A stretch of 64,000 nt of DNA, taken from positions 102,008,001 to 102,072,000 of the forward strand of contig CM075351.1 of assembly GCA_037693485.1 (NCBI GenBank), in the 5' to 3' direction. The position numbers and the translations under genes were made by a program. The notes beneath the pieces are model-generated. The model saw nothing but the letters and a program-made list of their open reading frames with translations, was not told where the DNA came from and did not search any database. Every line of letters begins with the position of its first letter. Position 1 is the first letter of the stretch. Shown here one piece after another: positions 36,344 to 48,000 of this stretch. The stretch is from Kitagawia praeruptora (lineage: Eukaryota; Streptophyta; Magnoliopsida; Apiales; Apiaceae).

Positions 36344-36481
36344 ATGGATATGTTGTTGCTTTCCCTGCTAATGTTGGTGCTTGTGGCGAAAGCGAATATG
36401 TTCAGTTACCTGACCACCATTGATGATGTGTCCACGGAACACCTGCCCTGCCCACCCATCTTGAATGCTTGGTTGGAGTAA
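36344..36481 (+). CDS. 45-aa small ORF, best-preserved left-arm version
   Basis: The ATG at 36344 opens MDMLLLSLLMLVLVAKA, then MFSYLTTIDD, and the ORF ends PPILNAWLE before TAA. Because its C-terminus matches right-arm ORFs of other copies (PPILNAWLK), this frame is the best guess at the ancestral one. The start looks like a signal peptide with AKA as a cleavage site, which would make a very short secreted product of under 30 residues. No family is recognised, and the role is unknown. Confidence 0.28.
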   Translation: MDMLLLSLLMLVLVAKANMFSYLTTIDDVSTEHLPCPPILNAWLE

Positions 36482-37191
36482 AAGTTACTATTATAAGGAG
36501 CAGTACTAGAAGTTTCAATATGATTTACTTAGGTGAACAGATAATTGTTAGCACCGCCACTTCTATAAGGCGCCGCCAACTTGCCAATCTTTGCTCACTT
36601 CTCAGTTGAATAATCAACTTCAAAGTGTGGATTTTCAGAGACAACAACTGAGTAACATTTAAGATCGATCCAGTGTGAACTGTCAATCTCAGCACGCCAT
36701 CCGAAATGCGGTCCATGAACTTCGGTATTTCTGCATTTCAGACAATGTGAAATCTCAGCAGTGCATTTCACATTGTTTGATATGTAGAAATATCTAAGTT
36801 TATGGACCGCATTTTGGATGGCAGTGTTGAGAGTGACAGTTCACACTGGATCAATCTAAATTGTTATTCAACCGTTGTCTTTGAAAATCCACACTTGAAG
36901 TTGATTAATCAACTGAGAAGTGAGCAAGGATCTCGCAAGTTTGCGGCAACCTATAGAAGTGGTGGTGCTAACAATTTTATGTTCACCTGAGCAAATCATA
37001 TTGGAACTCTAGTACTAGTACTGCTCCTTATCATAATAATTAACTTTTACTTTAACCAAGCATTCAAGATGGGTGGCCGGGCAGGGCAGCAGCAGCGTGT
37101 TCCGTGGGTGCAACATCAATGGTGGTCAGGTAACTAAACATATCTTCTTTGACCATAACCAACAACAAGAGCAGGGAAAGCAGCAGCATAT
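36348..37191. repeat. Hairpin copy 6, long apex
   Basis: It contains the apex sub-hairpin (about 36730-36785), here more mismatched (cattgtttgatatg). The left arm lacks a short tagctgctgc-type segment near 36443, which puts the small plus-strand ORF in the same frame as the right-arm version. Confidence 0.92.
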
Positions 37192-37624
37192 TCACTTGGA
37201 CCATCACCAGTGGCAACTCCGCTTGGGTCACCTGCAGCAGCAACAGCAACCACCAGCACCAGCAGCGACTTCGCTTGGGCCACTACCACCCCTAACAGCT
37301 TGATATAGTTATTCTCACCACCGTTTTGAATGCTGCCAACTCCGGCTGGGCCTGCCTCCTGTCGTCCATTTACCAAGATTTTGCTCCATTTCAATCTGTG
37401 CATGACAAAACATTAAGCTCATGTACTAGTTAAGTGTGTGTATATGTGCATGTGTTTCTATGTCAATATAATATACACGTACTTCTATCAAATATACATC
37501 TATAAACATACAAACATTTTTCTATGTATTACCCTATTTGATACATATAGCCATAGGTGTTTACACCCAAAAAAAAAGATTATCAAAACCTATGGCTTGT
37601 TTGCAAAGTATTTTTTGTTTTAAA

Positions 37625-38139
37625 TGTTAGGTCGAATTCACAATAGTTAATCAAATACTGTATGAGTAACTTAACAAGAACACACTGTTTAATACTTAAA
37701 AACTGTTTGGAATTAATAATTCCTCTCTCAGTGATGTAAAATATCACAGAGAGCTGCTTAGGTTACAATCAATGAATTTCTCAATGTTTGATCCCCTTCT
37801 AGGGTTAACCTAACTGTATTTATAAAACATACAGCTTCGTACAATCAGTAATTGATTCTCCTATAATTAAGCTATACAATTGATATCAATCACGATTGCT
37901 CCAGTCTTCCAAGTCAACTCAATCTCTTTGACAGCTTTCCAATCTTCAAAGATATTGCTTCCAAATTTATCTTGTATCAATCTTCAAACACTGTTGACTC
38001 TTCAGACAATACCGCTACAGAGTTTAACAATCTCTGTTGCGCTTCCAGTCAGTGTTTAACTAAACTCTGACTGCTTCCAGCTAAACTCTGTTTTGTCACT
38101 ATAGCTTCCAAACACTGTTCTCATCAATCATTTCTAACA
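37625..38139 (-). repeat. 3' LTR of the Sirevirus-like element
   Basis: It is 515 bp and starts tgttaggtcgaattcac on the plus strand. It differs from the other LTR at five sites (near 37642, 37687, 37719, 37791 and 37826). It contains several copies of the words aaactctg and aacactg. Confidence 0.95.
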
Positions 38140-38152
38140 ATCTCCCCCAACT
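38140..38152 (-). other. Polypurine tract
   Basis: On the minus strand GTTGGGGGAGAT directly abuts the 3' LTR, the expected position of the plus-strand primer. Confidence 0.85.
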
Positions 38153-38292
38153 TATTCATTAGCAAGAATGTACAAGTTTACAGTAAATGATGATGTCAAA
38201 ACAAATACAAAGTTTACAGTGTTTAACATACAAACAGAGTTTAAGATATTACTTAACAATTTCTACAGAAAATAAGAAAATTCTTACAGACT

Positions 38293-41200
38293 TTAATTTC
38301 TAATCTCTTGAAGATCAGGCATTGTTCTGAGATAGTCTATAAGCAATCTTCTTTCAGCATTTTCAAGCTCTATCTGCATGGCTTCCTTGATTTCTCTCAA
38401 CTGAGGATCATTCTCATCAGTTTGATAGATAGCAGCTCTAAGATCGTAGATTTTGTTTCTTCTCATTTCATTTCCCAGCCTGATATATTTCACTTCCTCA
38501 GACTTCACATTAAAATCCAGAACAGTGACTCCAAGATCAGTCTTCAGCTTTGTAGTTCCCTTCTCCATTTCTATCAGATTGCCATTCCAATCTCTGTATT
38601 TAGGAACATACTTACTATTGAATTTCATTTGTCTTCTAGCAAGGTTTTGAATCATCCTTTGTCTGAGCACATTTGCAACTGACTGAGCTCTTTGATTTCT
38701 CACTCTGAAAAGATACAGAACATATTCAAGTTCTTCCCAGTATTTTAATTCAATATCCTTTTCAGAAACTTTAAACACTGTTCCATCAGCCATGAAATAT
38801 AGCAGGAAATCCTTCTCTAAACTCTTCTGATATACAAGCTGTACTGACTCCAGTCTGTCTAAACTCTCTTGAGTGACACCACGACCTGGAACAGACAGTG
38901 AAGAAGGATCTCTGGGACCAACATATTGTCTTGTGTCTCTGTGTGAGCCTATGCCTCCTTTGTTGTATCCAATTTTACCAGATAAGGCTCTACCATCAGT
39001 GAAATCCATTGGAACTGTAGCTTCTAACCTTGAATCATGAAGAACACCTTTTCCAAATGTTGTTTTCAACTGAGAAGACAATAATGGTGTGGTCACAACT
39101 TGTGCAGTAACAGAGGTTGTGTCTTCATTCTTCTGTACAACATGTGTATCAACAGAGGTTGTAACAATACTTTTCAGCTTTTGCTTAGCTTCTGCATCAG
39201 TTGGTTTTCTGAACACTTGCATCCTCTGATTTGTACCAACTGGTTCTTTGATTTGAATGCCTTTAAGAACAGGCTTTGCAGCTTTAACAACTTTCACATT
39301 CTTCTTCAATTTATCAGACTTTAAAACCTTCAAATGCTTTTCTTGCAGACTCTTCTCTTCAGCTTTAGCATCTTCTATAGTAACTCCTTCTGCATTCTCT
39401 TCCATAAAAATCTTAACAGCTAACTCCTCATCAGTCTTTGGATTTGATATTAATTCCAAACTCTTGGTCTTTGAAGTACCTTGAGTTTCAGTGTTTATTC
39501 CAACAGACTGTGACTTAAGAGATTTGCCAGATCTCAGAGTTAGTGTTTCAGAGTTTAAAACCTTACTCTTATCACTTGCCCCTCCATCTCCAGCATCATC
39601 CTTTTGAGACAGAGTTTGAGAAACTTTGCATTTAGACTTAGCAACTCTCTCCCCCTTTTTGACATCATCAGGAATGAGTATAGATGTAATGAGCTCCAAA
39701 GAGTTAGCAATGGAATCAACCTTAGCAAACAAGGTAGCTTGATTTTCTTCAACCTTTCCTAGCCTGGCAAAGAGAGTATCTTGAACTTTAGACAGCTGTG
39801 CAGCTTTGATTTTGGACTCTCTTTCCATCTTCATTTCTCTTGACTGTATCACAGTCTTCAAAGAAGTAATTTCTTGTTTTGTATCAGCAAAATTTCTATC
39901 CAGAGTTTTGACCTGTACCACAGTTGCCTTTAAACAGGATAAAATCTCTGGATTTGAAATTTGACTAGCAGTCTGCTTAACAAAATCAGCTGCTCTCCCT
40001 TTTGGAAAAATACAGTCTTGTTTATACCAATTAGCAGCAGATTTAGCAAGATGCTCTTCTTCAATTGCATGAGATGGACAAGGCTGATCAAAAGGTTTAT
40101 GCTTATTATCAGTCTGTGCTGGTGCACTCAGAAAAGAATCAGAGTTTGCACTATCTTCAGATTCATCTTCAGCACTTGCATCATTAGCATGAGCATCTTG
40201 TAAAGAACCACTGTGCTGAGCTGTGTCAGCCACAGTTTCTGCAACAACTTCTGCAATCTTGTCAATAGTCTCTTCATGTTGCACAGGCTCTGCAACAGAG
40301 TTTGCATTTTTAGCTTCAACAGGCATAGATTCAGAATTCTTCTTAGTTGCCTGATCAACCTCATCACCTTTGTCTGGAATTGGAGAAGCATTAGATATCA
40401 GCTCTGTGTGTGATGCTGCAGCTCCAGGAACATTAACTGCAGGCTCATCAGCTACACCAGGAGCTTCAGTGTGAACAATAGGTGAGATAGGATCAAGGAT
40501 TGGTTGAAATGAATCAAGAATATCATTCACTGGTGAAAAACCATCTCTGTGATCCTCTTCTACAGGCATGTTATCCTCTGTAGGTACTTCAACATTGACA
40601 GCATCCTCTGCAGGTATTTCAACCTCTGCAGGTATTTCAACATTGACAGCCACAATATCCTCTGCAGGCATTTCAACCTCTGCAGGTATAGCAACATTCT
40701 CTACAACCTCAACAGTAGGTGTTTGCTGTGAAACCACCTCTGGAGCTTCAACAACATTCTCATCATCAGATTCTGAAAGAATTAATCTCCTCTTCTTGAC
40801 TTGAGACACTACAATCTCCTCTTCTTCTTCACTAGAGAACTCCTTAGGTGGTGAAAGCGAAGGTCTGTTTGCCTTTTGTTTCTTCCTTCTAGTATAAACA
40901 GCTCCAGGTAATGTCTGTTTAGCCTTTGAGTGTTTAGTGTTTTGGGCGGTGTGGATTTTTCTTTTTGGTTTGGATTTGGGTTTTTCAGTAGGTGCTGGCT
41001 CAGAGTTTAAGGTTTCAGAGTTTAGTGGTGGAGAGGTTATTGGTGAAGAGTTTATGTGTTCTGGTTGTGGTTGATGAGATGTAATAGGTACAGTGGTTGT
41101 GGGTGTTGTGGGTGTTGGTTCAGAATGTATGGTGTCTAATGGTTCAGGCATGTGTTGTGGTGATTGAGAATCTTGAGGTTGGTTAACATAGTTTTGTAAG

Positions 41201-41937
41201 GCTAATGGCATAAACATATCAGGTATTTGCTGTTTAGTGAGATCTTTATTTGTCAAATCAGAAAACATCCTTTTAGCAACTTGAAAAGGCTGAATGACAT
41301 CAGCTTCATCAATTGTAAGATTAGGCACACATGCAGTGTATAACATTTGACAAAATCGAGCAAAATAAACAGAAGTAGGCTCAGACAAACGCTCTCCCAA
41401 ATTCATTAGCACTAGTCTACCAAAATCAAAATTACCTCCATACAGTAGAGCATGGCCAATTTGAAGAGTGTCAAGAGGAAGTGCATCCCAATTTGTTGTC
41501 TTCTTTCCAAAAGCCCTTGTAATGCAATCGAAAGAGAAGCTCCATTCCTTTCTCAAAAGCGGCCTTCTCAGAGACCCTAGTTTATTCAAGTTGCCTGCAC
41601 ATCCAATTTGCTGTAACATTGTCCTCAAGCGATCATGACCAACAACACTGTAAGAAGTATGAGTCTCAAAATCCAGAGCATCCCTAACTGTAGTTGGAGT
41701 AATGATATACTCTGATTCAGCATGAGTGAAAGTGATTGTTGGAGTGCCAAACTCTTCTCCATCATCATACACAGAGTGTGTCCAGAAAGTAGCAATTTGT
41801 GAAGCAGATAGTGTTGGTGATGCAGTTAAAGCCTTCCCTATTTCAGAGTCTTTCAAGAAATTTTGAAACAAATGAAACGCCTCTGGAGCATTTGCATTTT
41901 CCAGTGGTGCTGCATAGTTCCAGTGGGACACTATCAT
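38293..41937 (-). CDS. Third ORF after pol (Sirevirus env-position ORF), 1214 aa
   Basis: I start it at the ATG at 41937. The open frame reaches 41967, but only with a GTG directly after a stop codon. Residues about 18-250 form a globular domain with an FHLFQNFL...ALTASPT...IATFWTH pattern. I recognise this pattern from ORFs downstream of pol in plant Sirevirus-type elements. About 270-630 is Pro/Ser/Thr- and acid-rich, with basic clusters (KPKSKPKRK, RRKKQK, KKRR) that could be nuclear-localisation signals and short VEIPAE-like repeats. About 660-755 looks like a coiled coil. A charged C-terminal domain ends at LRTMPDLQEIRN. No signal peptide or membrane segment is seen, so an envelope role is not supported. 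It has no stop or frameshift. Its function is unknown. Confidence 0.85.
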   Translation of the reverse strand: MIVSHWNYAAPLENANAPEAFHLFQNFLKDSEIGKALTASPTLSASQIATFWTHSVYDDGEEFGTPTITFTHAESEYIITPTTVRDALDFETHTSYSVVGHDRLRTMLQQIGCAGNLNKLGSLRRPLLRKEWSFSFDCITRAFGKKTTNWDALPLDTLQIGHALLYGGNFDFGRLVLMNLGERLSEPTSVYFARFCQMLYTACVPNLTIDEADVIQPFQVAKRMFSDLTNKDLTKQQIPDMFMPLALQNYVNQPQDSQSPQHMPEPLDTIHSEPTPTTPTTTVPITSHQPQPEHINSSPITSPPLNSETLNSEPAPTEKPKSKPKRKIHTAQNTKHSKAKQTLPGAVYTRRKKQKANRPSLSPPKEFSSEEEEEIVVSQVKKRRLILSESDDENVVEAPEVVSQQTPTVEVVENVAIPAEVEMPAEDIVAVNVEIPAEVEIPAEDAVNVEVPTEDNMPVEEDHRDGFSPVNDILDSFQPILDPISPIVHTEAPGVADEPAVNVPGAAASHTELISNASPIPDKGDEVDQATKKNSESMPVEAKNANSVAEPVQHEETIDKIAEVVAETVADTAQHSGSLQDAHANDASAEDESEDSANSDSFLSAPAQTDNKHKPFDQPCPSHAIEEEHLAKSAANWYKQDCIFPKGRAADFVKQTASQISNPEILSCLKATVVQVKTLDRNFADTKQEITSLKTVIQSREMKMERESKIKAAQLSKVQDTLFARLGKVEENQATLFAKVDSIANSLELITSILIPDDVKKGERVAKSKCKVSQTLSQKDDAGDGGASDKSKVLNSETLTLRSGKSLKSQSVGINTETQGTSKTKSLELISNPKTDEELAVKIFMEENAEGVTIEDAKAEEKSLQEKHLKVLKSDKLKKNVKVVKAAKPVLKGIQIKEPVGTNQRMQVFRKPTDAEAKQKLKSIVTTSVDTHVVQKNEDTTSVTAQVVTTPLLSSQLKTTFGKGVLHDSRLEATVPMDFTDGRALSGKIGYNKGGIGSHRDTRQYVGPRDPSSLSVPGRGVTQESLDRLESVQLVYQKSLEKDFLLYFMADGTVFKVSEKDIELKYWEELEYVLYLFRVRNQRAQSVANVLRQRMIQNLARRQMKFNSKYVPKYRDWNGNLIEMEKGTTKLKTDLGVTVLDFNVKSEEVKYIRLGNEMRRNKIYDLRAAIYQTDENDPQLREIKEAMQIELENAERRLLIDYLRTMPDLQEIRN

Positions 41938-43692
41938 GGGACATGTGTCAAACAACCAATGGATCACTTAATAATTACCGCTGTCATTCCTATAATCACG
42001 ACACTTTGACATATTTACACTAATTAACAGTTGTCAACTACCCCAATTACTCCAAAATAGTCAAATCATCTCAATGAAACTTTACCTAAGAGTACTTAAC
42101 ACAACTCAACAGTGTTTATCAATTTTCCAACTTTATCACTAACAACCCTTTCAAAAATTGCACAGTTGTGAATATGAGTGTGTGTAAAGCAGAGTTTACT
42201 AAAATCAATTTTTAGAGCATCTAATATTTCATAAAATCCATAACAAAAATCAATAAACACTGAATGCACAAACTCTCATAGTAAACACTGATTGTTTGAT
42301 GAATGCTAAACTCTGTAGTTACTGTTATACAGAAATCTGAAAACTTCTATTCCCTTTGATGTCCATGATTATCCAAGTAAGCACACAGTCTTTGAAGACA
42401 AAAAGATCAGGAGATAGAAATCAGAGCATCATTCAGTGAATAACAGTCATGAACTTGATAAACTCACAAACTCTCAAAGCACACAAGTGTTTAGGTGAAG
42501 TGTTTACACTCACATTCAATCAGAAATAGGAGATTCTACCATATGCTTGAATGTCCACCAAATCTACACTACTTTGAGTACATGTATGCACAAATCAAAA
42601 GGACTTTATTCAGGGTTGTAATGGAGTAAGATCAAACAGATGAGTAGAGATGTTTTATTCATGAGTGAATTTCAAGCTGAACATTTTAATAGAGCAAAGT
42701 GTTCAGTCACACTGTTAGTACATATTTGTACAAGATCAGTATATATGCCTTTTTTTTTAGCATATATACTGAGTAAACTTTTCTTTTCTTTAGAAACACT
42801 CACCTGCTTGATTTTTTTTTCAAAAAGAAATATAATTGCTCTGAATACTTCAGAGTTTAAGAAAAATGAGCAGTTAATTAGGCTCAAAGGGGTTTACTAA
42901 GGGTGGTATTTATGAACAGTGTTTGAACAGTGTTCAAAAGAATTTTGAACAGTGTTTGAAGGAATGGTAAATCCTATTGCCTTTATCATTTTCATGCACA
43001 CACATATCATGTAGTCTCAAGATGGTTTAATACAAGTTCTAGAGAAACATACTTCCTGATGAATATCACACAACAATAAATACTGATTGATAGAAAATGT
43101 ATCAATCACTGATTTGGCTCAAACTCTCACAGGGTGTAGTCATGAATCTGAACTCACCAAACTAATCAATGACACATCTCAAGTTTTATGATTTTCACAA
43201 GTACAAACAAGGAATCATCAGGAACCATACCTTCGGAAATAGAATGTCACTTATCAGAGTTTAGAGTTCATCAATAACAGAAATTATTTATGAGAGGCAA
43301 TGCACACAATATTCATAAACTCGGAGTTTAGGACTGAATAAACTAAGAGATGCTATAAATATGAAACAGTATCATGCTGTGTTGATTTACTGCACAAAGT
43401 CTGATTAGATTACAATGAATCAGAAAGAATCATGATTTAATTACTGAGAATCATGCTTCATACATTTTTCTTCATTGGTGTTTTCATTCAGACAAAAATC
43501 AATTCTGAATTCACTGAGTGTATCCAACATGTTAAAAGTGTTTAACAGACAGACATGCTGACAGAGTTTAACAAGTTTTAAACATAAGCATGCAGAACAG
43601 AGTTTAATACTAAGGTTCACATAGCACTTAACAATTTGCAGAAACATGAGCAATATATTTTAGAGATAAGTTTTTGAGTCTAACCAACATCT
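41938..43692 (-). other. Non-coding spacer between pol and the third ORF
   Basis: No ORF of substance is present. The 1.75 kb is AT-rich and studded with the words cagagttta / taaactctg (near 42190, 42309, 42850, 43256, 43563 and 43602) and cagtgttt / aacactg. These include three close copies of gaacagtgtt at about 42915-42965. It might hold signals for expressing the downstream ORF, such as a subgenomic promoter or splice sites, but none can be assigned. Confidence 0.6.
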
Positions 43693-45037
43693 CTAGTCAA
43701 AACTAGAGACCATTCCTAGTTCATTGACCAGTCTTGTAAATGTAGCTTCACTCAATGGCTTGGTGAAGATATCTGCAAGTTGTTGTTCTGTAGACACAAA
43801 GTGAAGCTCAATGTTGCCTTCCTCTACATGCTCTCTGATGAAGTGATACCTTATGCTGATGTGCTTTGTCATTGAATGTTGTACTGGATTACCTGTCATT
43901 GCAATACCACTTTGATTATCACAGTAAATAGGTATCTTGGTATACCTTAATCCATAATCCAGCAGTTGATTCTTCATCCATAAAATCTGTGCACAGCAGC
44001 TACCAGCAGCAATATACTCTGCTTCAGCTGTAGATGTAGATATTGACTTCTGTTTCTTGCTGTACCAGGAAACAAGTCTGTCACCCAGAAATTGACAACT
44101 TCCACTGGTGCTTTTTCTGTCTATCTTACAGCCTGCAAAGTCTGCATCTGAATAACCAAGTAGTTTAAACTCTGATTCTCTTGGATACCACAGCCCCAAA
44201 GTTATAGTGCCCTTGAGGTACTTAAAAATCCTCTTTACTGCTGTTAAATGTGGTTCTCTTGGATCTGCCTGGAACCTTGCACACAAACAAGTGGCATACA
44301 TGATATCAGGTCTACTAGCTGTTAAATAGAGTAGAGAACCAATCAATCCTCTGTAACTTGTCATATCTACTGATGACCCTGCATCTTTGTCCAATTTTGT
44401 TGCAGTTGCCATGGGAGTTGTTGCAGATGAACAGTCAAGCATACCAAATTTCTTGAGAAGATTTCTGGTATATTTTGCTTGATTTATAAAAATTCCATCA
44501 TCTGTTTGCTTCACCTGTAGGCCTAGAAAATAACTAAGCTCTCCCATCATACTCATTTGATATCTTGACTGCATGAGTTTGGCAAACTTCTTACAGAGTT
44601 TATCATTAGTAGATCCAAAAATGATGTCATCTACATATATCTGAACTAAGAGCAAGTCACTACCAGATTGGAAGTAAAACAGAGTTTTGTCAATAGTACC
44701 TCTGTGAAATCCACTTTCTAGTAGAAATTTGGCAAGAGTTTCATACCATGCCCTTGGTTCCTGCTTAAGTCCATAGAGTGCCTTGTCTAACCTGTAGACA
44801 TAGTCTGGATATTTTGGATCTACAAAACTTGGTGGTTGTTCCACAAACACTTCTTCTTCAAGTTTTCCATTTAAAAATGCACTTTTCACATCCATCTGAA
44901 ACACTTTGAATTTCTTATGAGAGGCATATGCTAGAAAGATTCTTATTGCCTCCAATCTAGCCACTGGAGCAAATGTTTCATCATAGTCTATTCCTTCCTG
45001 TTGTGAATAGCCTTTTGCAACCAGTCTTGCTTTGTTT
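43693..45037 (-). pseudogene. pol: pol, part 2: reverse transcriptase and RNase H (separated by CACTA insertion)
   Basis: The open frame runs from the CACTA junction (45037) to the stop at 43693. Numbering the 423-residue open stretch from 44964 (a GTG, not a true start), the RT shows QMDVKSAF (Asp 25), ALYGLKQ at 62-68 and YVDD at 110-113. RNase H shows SDADFAG at about 272, TAEAEY at 312-317 and CDNQSG near 348. It ends FTKPLSEATF...LGMVSSFD, as Copia pol usually does. All catalytic motifs are present and no internal stop is seen. It is non-functional here only because it is cut off from the upstream part of pol. Confidence 0.93.
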
Positions 45038-48000
45038 CACTAGTACAAAATATGCCTATCGCGTCTGTTAAAAAGGGCTTTTTGCATCTGTGATCAACAG
45101 TCGCGTATGGCAGAGTAGTATCAGCTAGAAAGCATATGCGACTGTTACTCAACTGACGCATAAGGTTTATGCGGCTGTCAGGAACAGATGCATAAAACTA
45201 AACACCAGTCGCATAAAGTTAACATTTGCGTCTGCTATGCTTGAACAGACGCAAAAGGTTGTTTTGCATCTAGCACTAACAGACGTATAAAAATAAAGAA
45301 CAGATGCAAATATAGATTTTATATGGCTATGATAGTAAAACAGATGCAAAAGGCCATTTTTTAAATATATATATTTTTTCTATTTTCAGCTTAGCACCTA
45401 TAGCCTAAAAACATTTCAGCTCCACCCCAAAATGCAAATTCAATTCTTAATCTCAACAATAATAAAATTGATACGGCAAAATGGAGTAACAAAACACTTG
45501 ATAATCTCAAATTTTGAACTTGTAGCTAGTACAATGTTTCGTGAAGACAATTCCATAACTTCAAATTATTAAACAAACCAAATAATAACATCATACCAAT
45601 CCTTTCCACTATAACATGATTACATTATACAAGTGGTGATACCATTTCTGTATCCTCCCATGGACCACTGCCACCCTCGTTGCTATTAGCACCTGCGCAT
45701 TCCCTTCACCTCCCATGGCCACTACCACTCCCGCTGCTACTAGCACCTTACGTCATGAAAAATAAAATAAAAAACCACAACCAACAACCCTACCACCAGG
45801 TCTGCAAATATTTACCACGCATAGCTTTATATCTCTAGAAAACATCTAACGGCCTGAAGCTGTGTATGATATCCACTATGATCTAAAAGTGAGAGGACAA
45901 ACAACTTGTGGCAATGCTAAAAGATTTTCACTCTTGATCGTCTCCATGCAAGGGTCTTCATATGCATCTTGTATTGCCCAAGGTACCATAGCAGACACTA
46001 CAACACAAAAAGGTTTCCAAGTCAATGTATAGAGGACTAAAAAACAGAATTCATCAAATAGAATATGTAAACTAGGAAAGGGAAAAGAATACAGAGGGGG
46101 CATTTTTCAATATCTATGACGTCGATCAAAGTAGAAGCCTAAGTCCTTAAGAGGCCAAAGTCCCCCGGAAAAATATTATGCAACACTGAACCATTAATAT
46201 GACAACTCAAGCATGATTGAAAACTATAAGAAATATGTACAGATACAAGTTAATATGACAACTCATTCATATGTGAAACAAGCTTTAATTACCTTACTAT
46301 TAAGTTCTACTTCATTATCACTATCATAGATTTGTCAAAAGAGATCTACAACATATCTGAAATTCCCAGTGAGACTAAGTAAAAGTCCACTTAGATGATG
46401 AATTAAATTTATTAAGAAACATATTACTTTGGGATCTCAGAATTTCTTAACTGGAAACAACTCAGATAAGAAAACTATAAGAAATATGTACAGATACAAG
46501 TTAATGTGAGTTTTGAATAACTAAATCTAATTATGTACAATGTCTAAAAGTAAACAACAATTTGGGAATGTTTCAACACTGTACAAGAAAAATTTCTTTT
46601 TACTAGAACTTTTGAAAGAATTTTATTAAGACATCTAAAATAACATAGCCATTCATACTAAATTACTAATCATGCAACGATACGTTGAACAGATGATAGA
46701 CCTTGGATTTACTTCAAACATGTATTGCGGATCCTTAAGGTAATTATTCTACATGATATCTGGAGGATTATTATAAAATAATATTGAAAATATAACCAAA
46801 TATTTACGCAAAAAAAGAATAGTCTATGTGCACAATGTGTGCTTTTGTGTTACTTACTAGGTCTGACTTCTTCATATCCCCACTTTTCTGATCATTCTAC
46901 AGTTCTAACAGGCATCGCGTACAAGTTTCTAGCAAAACAGAATTACAACAAATGAAGTTAAGCTCATTCAGGATATGCCTCGAGATCTATCATCACACTT
47001 ACCAGCCATCAACGTTACAAACATCAGGAATTTTCCTAAAAAGTCACAGTAAACACAGGGCTGCCTTTTTTCTGACAAGTTGTCTGCAACTACTGGAAAG
47101 CTGAAACAAAGGGTAAGAGTTACAACCATTTACATTCAGTATAAGCACATATTAGAATTAATTTCTCTTACAAGTAACTTCTGAACAACGGGTGCCAGGG
47201 ATTTAGCAAACTCTCGCCCACCAATATTACCAACCTGTTAGCATAAGATAAATGGAAAAGGGCTGATTATATATTTGAATGGACAATGTAAGTTCAATAC
47301 AATTTTAGAAGCCAAAAAATGTTTAGGAATAAGAAAAATGCAGATATCTAAAAATGTAAACTTAAAGAAAATCACTCTACTTCTATTTGGTGTCCAATTC
47401 AATTTAAGTAATGGAACAGATTTACATATTAGAAGCAACAACGTGAAAGGCTGAAAAAGAATTTCAGCAAAATGTGTATTAAAATTTATATACTGTTATG
47501 CCATGTAACTGTATTAAAAGCTGGTTCAGTTGAATTCAAAATGATCAGCATAGTTTGGAAATAATTGGGCCAAACCATAGTCAGGAGGGCCAGGCATGGG
47601 GATTAGTCTAGGATCCCCCTTGACGAAAGTAGCAGCTGTGACAGCAGAAGCATCAAATATTAGGACACCAAATTGTTAAATCTAGTTAATAATTTAAATT
47701 ATTTTTTAATAGCATATAACCAGGTTTTTAACAGATCACAATCAAACAAAATATAATCATGGCCTTGCATATAACCAAGTTTTTTGAAAACCTGAGAACA
47801 TACCCTTTTTAGGCTGTGGGAGAGTAGCATTATCTGAAGTCCTCTTATAGCCGATGGCAGAAGTGCCGGTGGCCGCTTTGACAACAGTAGCTTCTGTAGA
47901 ATGGCAATAAAAATTTCTTTCATTTAGTATTGTACGAATATTAGCATGGCAAATTGTTAATTCTAATTATTAATTAGGATTATATTCTAATTGCATATAA

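Larger units (their letters stand above)
33504..37385. repeat. Tandem array unit 5 (clean 3.88 kb unit)
   Basis: This is a complete unit without large insertions. It holds the MITE (33953-34137), the TATA-like site near 34795, GCGTT palindromes, the full-length fossil LTR (36016-36337) and hairpin copy 6. Confidence 0.9.

Noticed and set aside
38308..38682. Plus-strand ORFs opposite the third ORF and other antisense frames in gag and pol
   Set aside because: They are shadows of clearly coding minus-strand genes.
41938..41967. Upstream start (GTG) for the third ORF
   Set aside because: It directly follows a stop and is not ATG. The first ATG is at 41937.
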